A stretch of DNA of 64,000 nucleotides from Microbacterium aurum. Lineage in GTDB: Bacteria; Actinomycetota; Actinomycetes; Actinomycetales; Microbacteriaceae. The position numbers and the translations under genes are program-made. Positions within the stretch are counted from its first letter, which is position 1, and the number at the start of each line of letters is the position of its first letter. A model generated the notes under the pieces. It was given only the letters and a program-made list of their open reading frames with translations. It had not been told where the DNA came from and did no database searches. Where the stretch lies: contig NZ_JAFBCQ010000001.1 in NCBI RefSeq assembly GCF_016907815.1, positions 1,860,001 through 1,924,000 of the forward strand, read 5' to 3'. This document shows positions 8,723 to 18,511 of the stretch, in pieces.

Positions 8723-10018
8723 TCACTGGTCGGCGTCGGCGCGGCCTTCGGCGACGGGACCTTCCGAACGGGCGGCGAAGGATCCCTCAGCGACGGTCAC
8801 CGTGACGGCGGCGCCGGCGGGCGCCTGCGCCGCGTCGCGCACGATGACGCCGTCGCCGACGTGGGCGATGGCGTAGCCGCGGGCGAGGGTCGCGCCGGGG
8901 GAGAGGGCGCGAAGCGACGCCCGCAGCTGCGCCGACTGGCGGTCCGCGGCATCCACCCGCCGAGTGACGATCTCGCGGCCGCGGGAGACCAGCGTCCACA
9001 TCTCGTGCGAGCGCGCCGTGAGCATCGACTCCGGGGTGCGCAGCACGGGGCGCGAGCGCAGCTGCTCCAGTTGGGCGATGTCGTGGGCGACGCGCTGGGT
9101 CAACCGGGTGCGCGCGCGGGCCCGCAGCTGCTGGACCAGCGCGCGCTGCTCGGCGACATCCGGGACCACGCGCTTGGCGGCATCCGTCGGCGTCGATGCG
9201 CGGAGGTCGGCGACGTCATCGAGGAGCGGGTGATCGTTCTCGTGGCCGATCGCGGAGACGATGGGGGTGAATGCCGCGGCCACCGCCCGCAGCAGTCGCT
9301 CGTCGCTGAACCCGAGGAGCGTCTGCGGGTCGCCGCCGCCGCGGGCGATGACGATCACGTCGACCTCGGGGGCGGCGTCGAGCACCTTCAGCGCGGCGAT
9401 CGTCTCGGGGACGCAGCGGTCGCCCTGCACGGCGGCGTGGATCGTGCGGAACCGCACCTGCGGCCAGCGCAGCTCGGCGTTGCGGTGCACGTCCTTCTCG
9501 GCGTCGCTGCGCTCGCCCGTGATGAGGCCGATGACGTGCGGCAGGAACGGCAATCGCTTCTTGCGCGCCGGATCGAAAAGGCCCTCGGCGCGCAGCTGCG
9601 CGCGCAGGCGCTCGAGACGCTCGAGCTGATCGCCGAGCCCGGTGTGCCGCATCGCGGAGACCGTGAAGGTGAAGTCGCCCGACTTCACGAAGTAGTCGCT
9701 CTTCACGCACGCGACGACCCGGTCGCCGAGCTTCAGATCGCGCATATCGGCGGGCAGCCGCTGCAGCGTCGAGGACCACAGGCGGAAGGAGATCATGGCG
9801 TCGCCGGACGCATCCTTGAGCCGTCCGAACACGTGCCCGCCGCGGAGGTTCCACGCCGTGATCTCGCCCTCGACCCAGACCGAGCCCCACCCGGAGATGA
9901 AGCCGCGGATCGTCTCGTTCAGCCGCGACACCGACGTCGGCGCGTCGGGGGAGGACTCGCGAGGATGCACCGAGTCCGGCGGCGGAGTCTGCCCCGGGGC
10001 GGGCTCGAACGAAGCCAT
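8723..10018 (-). CDS. xseA: Exodeoxyribonuclease VII large subunit
   Basis: A 431-residue catalytic subunit of exonuclease VII, which degrades single-stranded DNA from both ends. It has an N-terminal OB fold (WVEGEITAWNLRGGHVFGRLKD), then the catalytic domain with GLITGERSDAEKDV, VIVIARGGGDPQTLLGFSDE and VSAIGHENDHPLLD, followed by a helical tail. The ATG has a GGAAAGG site upstream. xseB starts 69 bases beyond its stop, with its own probable promoter between, so the pair may be separately as well as jointly transcribed. It is divergent from ispH. Confidence 0.95.
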   Translation of the reverse strand: MASFEPAPGQTPPPDSVHPRESSPDAPTSVSRLNETIRGFISGWGSVWVEGEITAWNLRGGHVFGRLKDASGDAMISFRLWSSTLQRLPADMRDLKLGDRVVACVKSDYFVKSGDFTFTVSAMRHTGLGDQLERLERLRAQLRAEGLFDPARKKRLPFLPHVIGLITGERSDAEKDVHRNAELRWPQVRFRTIHAAVQGDRCVPETIAALKVLDAAPEVDVIVIARGGGDPQTLLGFSDERLLRAVAAAFTPIVSAIGHENDHPLLDDVADLRASTPTDAAKRVVPDVAEQRALVQQLRARARTRLTQRVAHDIAQLEQLRSRPVLRTPESMLTARSHEMWTLVSRGREIVTRRVDAADRQSAQLRASLRALSPGATLARGYAIAHVGDGVIVRDAAQAPAGAAVTVTVAEGSFAARSEGPVAEGRADADQ

Positions 10019-10066
10019 CGACTGCCTTTCCGCCGCGCATGCGGCCGTCGCTCAGTGTGGGCTCTC

Positions 10067-10072
10067 TAGAAT
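10067..10072 (+). promoter_or_regulatory. -10 element TAGAAT for ispH
   Basis: TAGAAT followed by six bases and the GTG at 10079; a leaderless transcript is likely. Confidence 0.5.
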
Positions 10073-10078
10073 CGAGAG

Positions 10079-11140
10079 GTGACCAGCACCGCGATCCGTC
10101 TTCCGACGCCCCACATTCCCGGGCCGCGCGGACGGCTTCAGGATAACCCGGTGGCCGGCGCCAAGCGGGTGCTGCTGGCGTCGCCGCGCGGCTACTGCGC
10201 CGGCGTCGACCGCGCCGTCATCGCCGTCGAGAAGGCGCTCGAGCGCTATGGCGCCCCCGTCTACGTGCGCAAGCAGATCGTGCACAACATCCACGTCGTC
10301 ACCGAGCTCGAGGCTAAGGGGGCGATCTTCGTCGAGGAGGTCGACGAGGTCCCCAGCGGCGCGCACGTCGTCTTCAGCGCGCACGGCGTCTCTCCCGCGG
10401 TCGTGAACGCGGCATCCGATCGGGGTCTCCAGGCGATCGACGCGACCTGCCCGCTCGTGACGAAGGTGCACCGCGAGGCGGTGCGCTTCGCCCGCGACGA
10501 CTTCGAGATCCTGCTGATCGGCCACGACGGTCACGAGGAGGTCGAAGGCACCGCCGGAGAAGCGCCCGATCACGTCACCGTCGTCAACTCGCCCGACGAG
10601 GCCGACCGGGTCGAAGTGAAGGATCCGTCGAAGGTCGTGTGGCTCTCGCAGACGACGCTGTCCGTCGACGAGACCATGGAGACCGTGCGGCGGCTGCGCG
10701 AGCGGTTCCCCGAACTGCACGATCCGCCGTCGGACGACATCTGCTACGCGACGCAGAACCGCCAGGTCGCGATCAAGAAGGTCGCGAAGGATGCCGACCT
10801 CGTGATCGTCGTGGGATCGGCCAACTCGTCCAACTCCGTGCGGCTCGTCGAGGTGGCGCTGGAGTACGGCGCACAGGCCGCCTACCGCGTGGACTATGCG
10901 CACGAGATCCAGCAGTCGTGGCTCGACGGCGTGGTCACCGTGGGTGTGACGAGCGGCGCATCGGTTCCCGAGGTGCTCGTGCAGGAGGTGCTTGCTGAGC
11001 TCTCCGGCGCGGGGTACCGCGACGTCGAGGAGGTGCGCACCGCCGAGGAGGACCTCATGTTCTCGTTGCCGAAGGAGCTGCGCCAGGACTCCAGCGGTCG
11101 TCGCGACGAGCGCGCGCTGGGGGGACGGTCGCGCGCGTGA
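10079..11140 (+). CDS. ispH: 4-hydroxy-3-methylbut-2-enyl diphosphate reductase
   Basis: The last enzyme of the MEP pathway, making isopentenyl and dimethylallyl diphosphate by reductive dehydroxylation on an iron-sulfur cluster. Three cluster cysteines are seen in [12 protein letters not shown] (Cys40), [10 protein letters not shown] and [10 protein letters not shown]. The 353-residue length includes an N-terminal extension of about 28 residues before the conserved core, common in this family group. The GTG start is placed six bases after TAGAAT. Its TGA overlaps the GTG of the next gene by four bases. It supplies the isoprenoid units used by the Z-prenyl synthase at 422. Confidence 0.96.
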   Translation: MTSTAIRLPTPHIPGPRGRLQDNPVAGAKRVLLASPRGYCAGVDRAVIAVEKALERYGAPVYVRKQIVHNIHVVTELEAKGAIFVEEVDEVPSGAHVVFSAHGVSPAVVNAASDRGLQAIDATCPLVTKVHREAVRFARDDFEILLIGHDGHEEVEGTAGEAPDHVTVVNSPDEADRVEVKDPSKVVWLSQTTLSVDETMETVRRLRERFPELHDPPSDDICYATQNRQVAIKKVAKDADLVIVVGSANSSNSVRLVEVALEYGAQAAYRVDYAHEIQQSWLDGVVTVGVTSGASVPEVLVQEVLAELSGAGYRDVEEVRTAEEDLMFSLPKELRQDSSGRRDERALGGRSRA

Positions 11141-11805
11141 GCGAGCAGGCCCCCCAGCCGCGACCGGCACCCGGGACGCCCGGGGCGGATGAGCGCTCGG
11201 TGACGCCCGGTGCGGATGCCGCGGCCGCCCGACCGCACGGCGCCGCGGTCCCCGCGGCGAGCACGTCGCCGGCGGCGAGCACGCTGCCCGACCGGCCGCA
11301 GTACGGCGAGTACGCCACCCCCGAGCAGCAGCGCGCCGCGATCCGCGAGCCGTTGCCGCAGGTTCCCGCCCCCGTCGCGGCCCCGCCCGCGGCGCCGGCG
11401 CATCCGCCGGCGGCGCGTCCGACGACCGCGCCGGCGCGCCCGACGCGCCCCGCCGACCGCATCATCACGGTCGCGCTGCTCGCTTACGGTCTGGTGACCG
11501 TGCTGAGCGCCGTGCCGCAGCTGTGGCACTTCACCGACTTCGCGCAGACCTGGATGCAGGTCGCCGGTATCGACGAGACGTTCACCAACACCGCGCAGGG
11601 GGACCTCTGGGGACGCATCGGTGCGGTGGTGTTCGTCGTGGGGTGGGTCGCCACCGCCGTCACGGCCTGGCGTTCGCTCGTGGCACGCCGCCTCAGCTGG
11701 TGGATCCCGCTGGTCGGCGCGATCGTCACCTTCGTGATCGCGAGCATCTGCCTGACGGTCCCGCTGCTGGGAGACCCCGCCGTCGCGAGCCACTTCGGCG
11801 CATAG
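11137..11805 (+). CDS. DUF6264-like Pro/Ala-rich membrane protein
   Basis: A 222-residue protein with a long disordered Pro/Ala-rich N-terminal half (about 105 residues) and a C-terminal part with three predicted membrane helices ([48 protein letters not shown]). This layout resembles the DUF6264 proteins of Microbacteriaceae, a match from memory. The function is unknown. The GTG overlaps the ispH stop by four bases, so it is translated with ispH. Confidence 0.75.
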   Translation: MSEQAPQPRPAPGTPGADERSVTPGADAAAARPHGAAVPAASTSPAASTLPDRPQYGEYATPEQQRAAIREPLPQVPAPVAAPPAAPAHPPAARPTTAPARPTRPADRIITVALLAYGLVTVLSAVPQLWHFTDFAQTWMQVAGIDETFTNTAQGDLWGRIGAVVFVVGWVATAVTAWRSLVARRLSWWIPLVGAIVTFVIASICLTVPLLGDPAVASHFGA

Positions 11806-11903
11806 CGCCCGGCGCCGCGAGGCTCGGCATCCGCCCACCTGCGCCTGCGGGACCCGGGGCAACGCGGCCCGGCATCCGCTCCCGCTCGCGGCATGCGTGC
11901 CAC

Positions 11904-11948
11904 AAAACAGCATGCGCGCCCGAAACAATCGGGCGCGCATGCTGTTTT
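11904..11948. terminator. 20-bp perfect hairpin with A/T flanks, bidirectional terminator
   Basis: Left arm 11904-11923 and right arm 11929-11948 are exact complements with a five-base loop. The arm ends are AAAA and TTTT, so each strand carries a short U tract after a GC stem. It lies between the convergent DUF6264-like and fba genes. Confidence 0.85.
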
Positions 11949-11976
11949 CGACCGCGCGAACGCGCGGCGCGCGGAA

Positions 11977-13008
<1,032 letters not shown>

Positions 13009-13183
13009 TTCTGCTCCTGACGTTCTGCGGCGATTGCATGCCCAGCCTAGCGAAGCACGCCACCGGCCCGTGAGGGGGCCGCCGGACAAAACGCGCGCCC
13101 GGGCGGCTTGCCGACGTGGAAAGAAACGCGGTTCCTTCACGTCCGTGCCACCGGAATCCTGTTCGGCGGGGGCGGTCGCGGCC

Positions 13184-13189
13184 TAGGCT
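13184..13189 (+). promoter_or_regulatory. -10 element TAGGCT for glpX
   Basis: TAGGCT followed by six bases and the ATG at 13196; leaderless-type. Confidence 0.5.
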
Positions 13190-13195
13190 GGCGGC

Positions 13196-14185
13196 ATGGT
13201 GAGCCTGACCGCGGACATGAGTCCTCTGCACCCTGACCGCAACCTCGCACTCGAACTGGTGCGCGCGACCGAGGCGGCGGCGATCCGCTCGGTGCCCTAC
13301 ATCGGCCGCGGTCAGAAGGAACTCGCCGACGGTGCTGCCGTCGATGCGATGCGCGCCTTCCTCACGACGGTCAACTTCGACGGCGTCATCGTCATCGGGG
13401 AGGGGGAGAAGGACAACGCGCCCATGCTGTTCAACGGCGAGCACGTCGGCACCGGGCGCGGCCCGCAGTGCGACGTCGCCGTCGACCCCATCGACGGCAC
13501 CTCACTCACCGCGGAGGGGCGCAACAACGCCCTGTCCGTGCTCGCCGTCTCGGACCGGGGCTCGATGCTCGACGCATCGAGCGTGTTCTACATGGACAAG
13601 ATCGTCACCGGCCCCGCCGGCATCGGAGTCGTCGACATCCGCCTTCCCGTCGGGGAGAACATCCGCCGCCTCGCGAAGGCGCTGAGCAAGCCCGTCGAAG
13701 AGCTTGTCGTGTCGGTGCTGAACCGGCCGCGCCACTCCCGTCTCATCGACGAGATCCGCGAAGCCGGTGCCGGAACCCGCCTGATGAGCGACGGCGATGT
13801 CGCCGGCGGCATCAACGCAGCGCGGCACAATGCCCGCACCGACATGTGCATCGGGGTGGGGGGCAGTCCGGAAGGTGTCGCCACGGCGTGCGCGATCAAG
13901 GCGCTGGGCGGTCACATCCAGGGGCGGCTGTGGCCCCGGGACGACGACGAGAAGCAGCGCGGAATCGACGCCGGACTGCGCCTGGACGACTACGTCTACG
14001 AGGCCGACGAACTCGTCACCGGCAAGAACACGATCTTCGTCGCCACCGGTGTCACCAACGGCGAGCTCGTCGGGGGCGTGCGTCGCGACGGCGACTTCGT
14101 CTACACCGAGAGCGTGGTGCTGCGCGGCGCCTCGGGGACGCTGCGGCGCATCTCCTCCGAGCACCTCACCTCGAAATGGCTGTGA
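13196..14185 (+). CDS. glpX: Class II fructose-1,6-bisphosphatase
   Basis: A 329-residue GlpX-type phosphatase that removes the 1-phosphate of fructose 1,6-bisphosphate in gluconeogenesis. The metal and substrate blocks are VIGEGEKDNAPMLF, VDPIDGTSLTAEGRNN and GGSPEGVATACAIKALGG. Actinobacteria normally rely on this class for gluconeogenesis (M. tuberculosis Rv1099c). The ATG has a leaderless-type -10 and no Shine-Dalgarno; MSPLHPDRNLALELVRATE, eight codons in, is the conserved beginning. Confidence 0.95.
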   Translation: MVSLTADMSPLHPDRNLALELVRATEAAAIRSVPYIGRGQKELADGAAVDAMRAFLTTVNFDGVIVIGEGEKDNAPMLFNGEHVGTGRGPQCDVAVDPIDGTSLTAEGRNNALSVLAVSDRGSMLDASSVFYMDKIVTGPAGIGVVDIRLPVGENIRRLAKALSKPVEELVVSVLNRPRHSRLIDEIREAGAGTRLMSDGDVAGGINAARHNARTDMCIGVGGSPEGVATACAIKALGGHIQGRLWPRDDDEKQRGIDAGLRLDDYVYEADELVTGKNTIFVATGVTNGELVGGVRRDGDFVYTESVVLRGASGTLRRISSEHLTSKWL

Positions 14186-14275
14186 CCGGCTGACGCCTTT
14201 CCCGGGGTGCCTCCAGGGACAACGAGGGGTGCGTCTGGCAGAATATGAGGCGGTGTCACCGGCGACACGTTCGCA

Positions 14276-15745
14276 TCACGCAATCCGGGGGTCACAGTGT
14301 CCGCAGCATCGAGCAGTCCGAGAACAGGGCAGATCGCGGTTCCCGTCGACCCCGCGCGGCGACCGGACGTCCTGTTGCGCCGACGCCTGCCGGAAGGCCA
14401 TCAGATCAGTGCCTGGTGGATGATCGGTGCGTTCGTGGCCGTCTCCCTCTCCGTCATCGGCCTGCTGAACTTCTTCCCCGGCGGCTGAGAGGCGATCGCG
14501 CAGCGCGCCGACATCTGCCGCGATGCCTTCCACGAGTTCGGGAGCGACGAGTTTCCTCGGCGTCTTCTCGATGACAGCCGGGGCCGCGGTCGCCTCGAGC
14601 TTCGTGTCATCGATGCCGGGGAACCGTCTCGCGCTGACGAGCACGCGCGACTCCAGCGAACCGGCAAAGCGGTTGTAGCTGTCCACCGTCCGCTCGATCG
14701 CCCGCCGCAGGTCCTCGGCGTGCGACGCGAGCCCGCCGAGGCGCTGGTACAGCTCGCTGCCGAGGTCGAACAGCCGCCGCGCCTCGGTGGAGACGTCCTG
14801 CTGCGTCCAGGTGTAGGCGACGGTCTTCAGCACCGCCCAGAGGTTCACGGGCGAGGCGAGCGCCACGCGCCGCGAGAACGCGTAGTCGAGCAGACTGGGA
14901 TCCTCCTCGAGCGCGGCGGCCAGCAGCGACTCGCTGGGGATGAAGCAGACCACGAACTCCGGGCTGGAGTCCAATCCCGTCCAGTACCGCTTGCCGGCCA
15001 GCGCGTCGACGTGGGCGCGCACGGCTTTGACGTGCTTCTGCAGCAGCTGCGCGCGTCGGGCGCCCTGTTCCCCCTGGGCGGTGAACGGAATGGCGGATGC
15101 CTCGAGATACGCATCCAGGGGAACCTTCGCGTCGACGGCGAGCGCCTTGCCGCCAGGAAGGCGCACGACGAGGTCGGGGCGACCCGCCCCGGCATCCGAG
15201 GTCAGCGTGGACTGCGTGTCGAAGTCGACGTAGCGGGTGAGTCCTGCCGATTCCACGACCCGGCGCAGCTGCGTCTCGCCCCAGACGCCGCGCGTCGCGT
15301 TGGAGCGCAGCGCCCCGGCGAGCGACTCGGTGGTCGCGCGCAGCGCCTCGTCCGCCTCGTGGGAGCGACGCAGCTGCTCGGCGAGCGAGCCGTACTGGGT
15401 CTGTCGCTCGCGCTCGAGCTCGTCGACCTTGTGCTGCATCGACTGCAGCGACTCCTGGACCGGCGCCAGCGCCCGCAGGACGAGCTGCTCGCGGCGATCG
15501 CGCTCCTGCTGGGCGAGCTGCTCCGCACGCGACTGCGCGCCGAGCTCGCGGGTGAGGGAGCGCTGCTGCTCGAGCTGGTCGGCGAGCGAGCGCGCAGAGG
15601 CGTCGGCGGCGGCCACGCGCGCGACGAGGTCGGCGCGCTCACGCGCGGCGCGCTCGGACGCGCGGGCCGCGCCGGCGAACCAGCCGGCCAGCAGGCCGGC
15701 GAACAGGCTCGCGACGACGAGGGCGGTGACGATGACGGCATCCAT
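14276..15745 (-). CDS. rmuC: DNA recombination protein RmuC
   Basis: A 489-residue protein: an N-terminal membrane anchor (VIVTALVVASLFAGLLAGWFAG), a long coiled coil (about residues 30-150), then the RmuC nuclease-like domain (NATRGVWGETQL, GRPDLVVRLPGGKALAVDAKVPLDAYLEA). RmuC restrains rearrangement at inverted repeats. The conserved domain ends near the segment TPRKLVAPEL at about 14541-14570. The remaining 88 or so codons are unlike the family and are antisense to the small membrane protein, so the end is probably a run-on after loss of a stop. The ATG at 15745 gives the normal anchor. Confidence 0.88.
   Translation of the reverse strand: MDAVIVTALVVASLFAGLLAGWFAGAARASERAARERADLVARVAAADASARSLADQLEQQRSLTRELGAQSRAEQLAQQERDRREQLVLRALAPVQESLQSMQHKVDELERERQTQYGSLAEQLRRSHEADEALRATTESLAGALRSNATRGVWGETQLRRVVESAGLTRYVDFDTQSTLTSDAGAGRPDLVVRLPGGKALAVDAKVPLDAYLEASAIPFTAQGEQGARRAQLLQKHVKAVRAHVDALAGKRYWTGLDSSPEFVVCFIPSESLLAAALEEDPSLLDYAFSRRVALASPVNLWAVLKTVAYTWTQQDVSTEARRLFDLGSELYQRLGGLASHAEDLRRAIERTVDSYNRFAGSLESRVLVSARRFPGIDDTKLEATAAPAVIEKTPRKLVAPELVEGIAADVGALRDRLSAAGEEVQQADDGEGDGHERTDHPPGTDLMAFRQASAQQDVRSPRGVDGNRDLPCSRTARCCGHCDPRIA
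14297..14488 (+). CDS. Small membrane protein antisense to the rmuC 3' end
   Basis: A 63-residue protein with a polar N-terminus and one C-terminal membrane helix (WWMIGAFVAVSLSVIGLLNFF). I do not recognise a family. The start is GTG with a GGGG run about five bases upstream. The whole gene lies on the strand opposite the last part of rmuC, whose frame has lost its expected stop and runs through it. The clear hydrophobic helix on this strand, against a low-complexity basic/polar tail on the other, supports this as the genuine product. Confidence 0.55.
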   Translation: MSAASSSPRTGQIAVPVDPARRPDVLLRRRLPEGHQISAWWMIGAFVAVSLSVIGLLNFFPGG

Positions 15746-15812
15746 GATCACAGCGTGCCGCACCCTTCCGACATCGCGGCGCATGCGCCTGCGACACCGC
15801 CCAGACGGCGGG

Positions 15813-16409
15813 TCAGACGGCCGCCGTCACGGCCGGCGCAGCGGCCGGGATCTGCGGCACGCGCAGCCCCAGGAGCATGGCGAGCTCGACGACGTCCTGC
15901 GCGCCCGCGCGGTGCGCCGCGTCGATCATGATGTGCGCGCAGGCCAGGGCGTCGGCGGTGGCGTCGTGGTGGGCGAAGTCGAGGAAACCGGCGGCTGCTG
16001 CGACAAGGGGGAGCCGGTACGACGCGAGGTCGTACGTCTTCCGCGACACCTGCAAGCTGCACACGTAGCGGTATGGCGGGCACTCGGCATCCGTCACCTC
16101 GCACGCGCGACGCAGGACCGTCATGTCGAAACCGGCGTTGTGCGCCACGAGCACGTCGTCGCCGATGAAGGCGGTGAGGTCGGCCAGCTGCGTCGTCCAG
16201 TCGGCGGCGTCCACGACATCAGCGGGGCCGATGCCGTGGATGCCGATGTTCAGCTCGAAGAAGCGGTCGTGCCCGGCCGGTGGCTTGATGAGCCAGCCGG
16301 CGGTGGCGACCACGCGACCGTCGCGGACGCGGGTGAGGCCGACGGCGCACGCCGAGGCGCTGGAATTGTTGGCCGTCTCGAAGTCGATCGCGGTGAAGTC
16401 CAGGGCCAC
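15813..16409 (-). CDS. DEDDh 3'-5' exonuclease (DNA polymerase III epsilon-like)
   Basis: A 198-residue single-domain exonuclease. The catalytic acids are seen in FTAIDFETAN, VAHNAGFDMTVL and HHDATADALA, the ExoI-ExoII-ExoIIIe pattern of DEDDh enzymes. It is a stand-alone proofreading-type nuclease, not a full DnaQ with a clamp tail. GTG 16409 is preferred to GTG 16415 because GGAGG lies eight rather than two bases upstream. It precedes rmuC on the same strand by 67 bases, a plausible DNA-maintenance pair. Confidence 0.88.
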   Translation of the reverse strand: MALDFTAIDFETANNSSASACAVGLTRVRDGRVVATAGWLIKPPAGHDRFFELNIGIHGIGPADVVDAADWTTQLADLTAFIGDDVLVAHNAGFDMTVLRRACEVTDAECPPYRYVCSLQVSRKTYDLASYRLPLVAAAAGFLDFAHHDATADALACAHIMIDAAHRAGAQDVVELAMLLGLRVPQIPAAAPAVTAAV

Positions 16410-16675
16410 GCCCACAGCCTCCGTCGCCGGCGCGGTCGTCCGGCGGAGGCGCGCCGCGCCGTCTCGAACCTCGTCCCGGGGGAGCAGCGGTCGGCGACCC
16501 CGGTGGCCCGGCGACCCGGCGGCCCGGCGGCCGAGGCGGCCAGCCGGGTCTCGGGCGCTGTCCGTTCCGAAACAGGGCGAATCGGTCCAGACGAGGTCCT
16601 CGGGCGGCGTGTGTGCCGATCGACCCTGCTTTCGGAACGCCCTCCGGGGGCGAGGCGACGCGTAGGGTCGGGATC
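16410..16675. other. Gene-free divergent region with a long imperfect inverted repeat
   Basis: This stretch holds no supported gene. The first half is very GC-rich and repetitive (runs of GGCCCGGCG). The second half has an inverted repeat: GTTCCGAAACAGGG from 16564 and CCCTGCTTTCGGAAC ending at 16638. With one bulged base and a few mismatches the arms extend to about 22 bases each (16564-16585 and 16617-16638), spaced 31 bases apart. It could be an operator or a hairpin upstream of the methyltransferase. Confidence 0.5.
16663..16668 (+). promoter_or_regulatory. -10 element TAGGGT for methyltransferase gene
   Basis: TAGGGT followed by seven bases and the ATG at 16676; leaderless-type. Confidence 0.45.
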
Positions 16676-17415
16676 ATGGCGACGCGCGACGAGATGGCGA
16701 CCAGTTTCGGGGCGGCGGCCGGGGCATATGACGAGGGCCGGCCGGACTATCCCGCCGAGGCCGTGGCGTGGTTGCTCGAGCCGGCAGGTCGTCGCCCGCG
16801 CGTAGCCGATATCGGTGCGGGGACGGGCAAGCTCACGAAGGTCGTCGCGACGCTCGGCGCCGACGTGGTCGCGGTCGACCCGGATGCCGCGATGCTCGCG
16901 CGCCTGCGCGACGTGGTGCCGGGTGTGCAGACGCTGATCGGCGCCGCGGAGACCCTGAGCCTTCCCGACGAGAGCCTCGATGCCGCGGTACTGGGCCAGG
17001 CCTGGCACTGGGTCGATCCCGTCGCCGGGAGCGCGGAGATCGGTCGCGTGCTCCGCCCCGGCGGGGTGCTGGGGCTCATCTGGAACATCCGCGATGAATC
17101 GGTGCCGTGGGTGGCGCGGCTGACGGCGATCATGAAGGGCAGCCACGCGGAGCAGCTGCTGGCGGGCGATGGACCGGTCGTGGCGTCGCCTTCGGGCCGC
17201 TGGAGACGCGCACCTGGCGCTGGCAACGCCCGGTGACGCGGCAGACCCTGACGGCGATGGTGCACTCCCGGAGCTACATCATCACGGCATCCGCCGACGA
17301 GCGAGCGCGCATCGACCGCGAGATCGGCGCGCTGTTCGACGAGGTCGGCGCGGTCGGAGACCAGAGCGTAGCGCTGCCGTATGTCACGCACGCGTACCGG
17401 GCGCGGAGGCCGTAG
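16676..17415 (+). pseudogene. SAM-dependent methyltransferase, frameshifted
   Basis: The first part encodes a class I methyltransferase: SFGAAAGAYDEGRPDYP, motif I VADIGAGTGKLTK, VVAVDPDAAML, and later GQAWHWVDP and RVLRPGGVLGLIWN (the YcgJ/Methyltransf_11 type). The frame then runs into a short unrelated tail ending at 17236. The rest of the family continues in another frame: FGPLETRTWRWQRPVTRQTL, SRSYIITASADERARID, LPYVTHAYRARRP, with a stop at 17415. A single missing base near 17188-17192 explains both halves. It is either a recent inactivation or a sequencing error; decay is otherwise minimal. Confidence 0.8.
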
Positions 17416-17426
17416 TCGCAGCCACG

Positions 17427-17432
17427 TAGACT
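17427..17432 (+). promoter_or_regulatory. -10 element TAGACT for ychF
   Basis: TAGACT followed by eight bases and the GTG at 17441; the transcript would begin at or within two bases of the start codon. Confidence 0.45.
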
Positions 17433-17440
17433 GATATCCC

Positions 17441-18511
17441 GTGGCTCTTACCATCGGAATCGTGGGTCTTCCCAACGTCGGCAAGTCGACCCTGTTCAAC
17501 GCGCTGACCAAGAACGAGGTGCTCGCGGCGAACTATCCGTTCGCGACGATCGAGCCGAACGTCGGCGTCGTGAACCTGCCCGACGAGCGGCTGACCAAGC
17601 TCGCGGAGATCTTCCACTCCGATCGGATCCTCCCGGCTCCGGTCTCGTTCGTCGACATTGCCGGCATCGTGCGCGGCGCGAGCGAGGGCGAGGGGCTCGG
17701 CAACAAGTTCCTCGCGAACATCCGCGAGGCCGACGCGATCGCGCAGGTCGTGCGCGGCTTCGCCGATGACGACGTCGTGCACGTCGACGGCAAGGTCGAC
17801 CCGGCATCCGACATGGAGACCATCAACGCCGAGTTGCAGCTGGCCGACCTCGAGACGCTGGAGAAGGCGATCACGCGCTACGAGAAGGAGGTGCGCGGCC
17901 GCAAGCTCGACCCCTCGGTGCTCGCCACGGCCGAGGCGGCGCGTGACGCGCTGCAGCGGGGTGAGCTGCTCTCGGCATCCGGCCTCGATCTCGCGCCGAT
18001 CAAGGAGCTCGGCCTGCTCACGGCCAAGCCGTTCATCTTCGTCTTCAACGTCGACGAGGCGGTGCTGACGGATGCCGCGCGCAAGGCGGCGCTGGCGGAG
18101 CTCGTCGCCCCCGCGAAAGCCGTCTTCCTCGACGCGAAGATCGAGTCCGAGCTCATCGACCTCGATCCGGAGGATGCCGCGGAGTTGCTCGCCTCGACCG
18201 GTCAGGACGAGTCCGGGCTCGACCAGCTCGCCCGCATCGGGTTCGACACGCTGGGCCTGCAGACCTACCTCACCGCCGGGCCGAAGGAAGCGCGGGCGTG
18301 GACGATCGGGAAGGGCTGGAAGGCTCCCCAGGCGGCCGGCGTCATCCACACCGACTTCGAGAAGGGCTTCATCAAGGCCGAGGTCATCTCGTTCGACGAC
18401 CTCGTGGAGACTGGATCCGTCGCCGCGGCGCGCGCCGCCGGCAAGGCACGCCTGGAGGGCAAGGACTACATCATGCAGGACGGCGACGTGGTGGAGTTCC
18501 GCCACAGTTAG
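17441..18511 (+). CDS. ychF: Redox-regulated ATPase YchF (Obg family) with altered C-terminus
   Basis: A 356-residue YchF/OLA1 P-loop NTPase that binds ribosomes. P-loop GLPNVGKST (residues 9-17), switch region DIAGIVRGASEGEGLGNKF, then a coiled coil and a C-terminal TGS domain. Family members almost always end in FRFNV; this one ends GDVVEFRHS. The expected ending GDVVEFRFNV plus stop is found intact about 0.8 kb downstream at 19301-19333, beyond an HNH gene. The natural reading is that an element entered the 3' end and replaced the last few codons. The TGS domain is otherwise complete, so the protein is probably functional. Confidence 0.93.
   Translation: MALTIGIVGLPNVGKSTLFNALTKNEVLAANYPFATIEPNVGVVNLPDERLTKLAEIFHSDRILPAPVSFVDIAGIVRGASEGEGLGNKFLANIREADAIAQVVRGFADDDVVHVDGKVDPASDMETINAELQLADLETLEKAITRYEKEVRGRKLDPSVLATAEAARDALQRGELLSASGLDLAPIKELGLLTAKPFIFVFNVDEAVLTDAARKAALAELVAPAKAVFLDAKIESELIDLDPEDAAELLASTGQDESGLDQLARIGFDTLGLQTYLTAGPKEARAWTIGKGWKAPQAAGVIHTDFEKGFIKAEVISFDDLVETGSVAAARAAGKARLEGKDYIMQDGDVVEFRHS
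18479..18502 (+). repeat. Left copy of 24-bp ychF 3'-end repeat
   Basis: A 24-base segment encoding DGDVVEFR within ychF. It matches 19298-19321 at 23 of 24 positions (the mismatch is G/C at the twelfth base). The two copies bracket the HNH gene like element attachment or target-repair ends. Confidence 0.8.
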
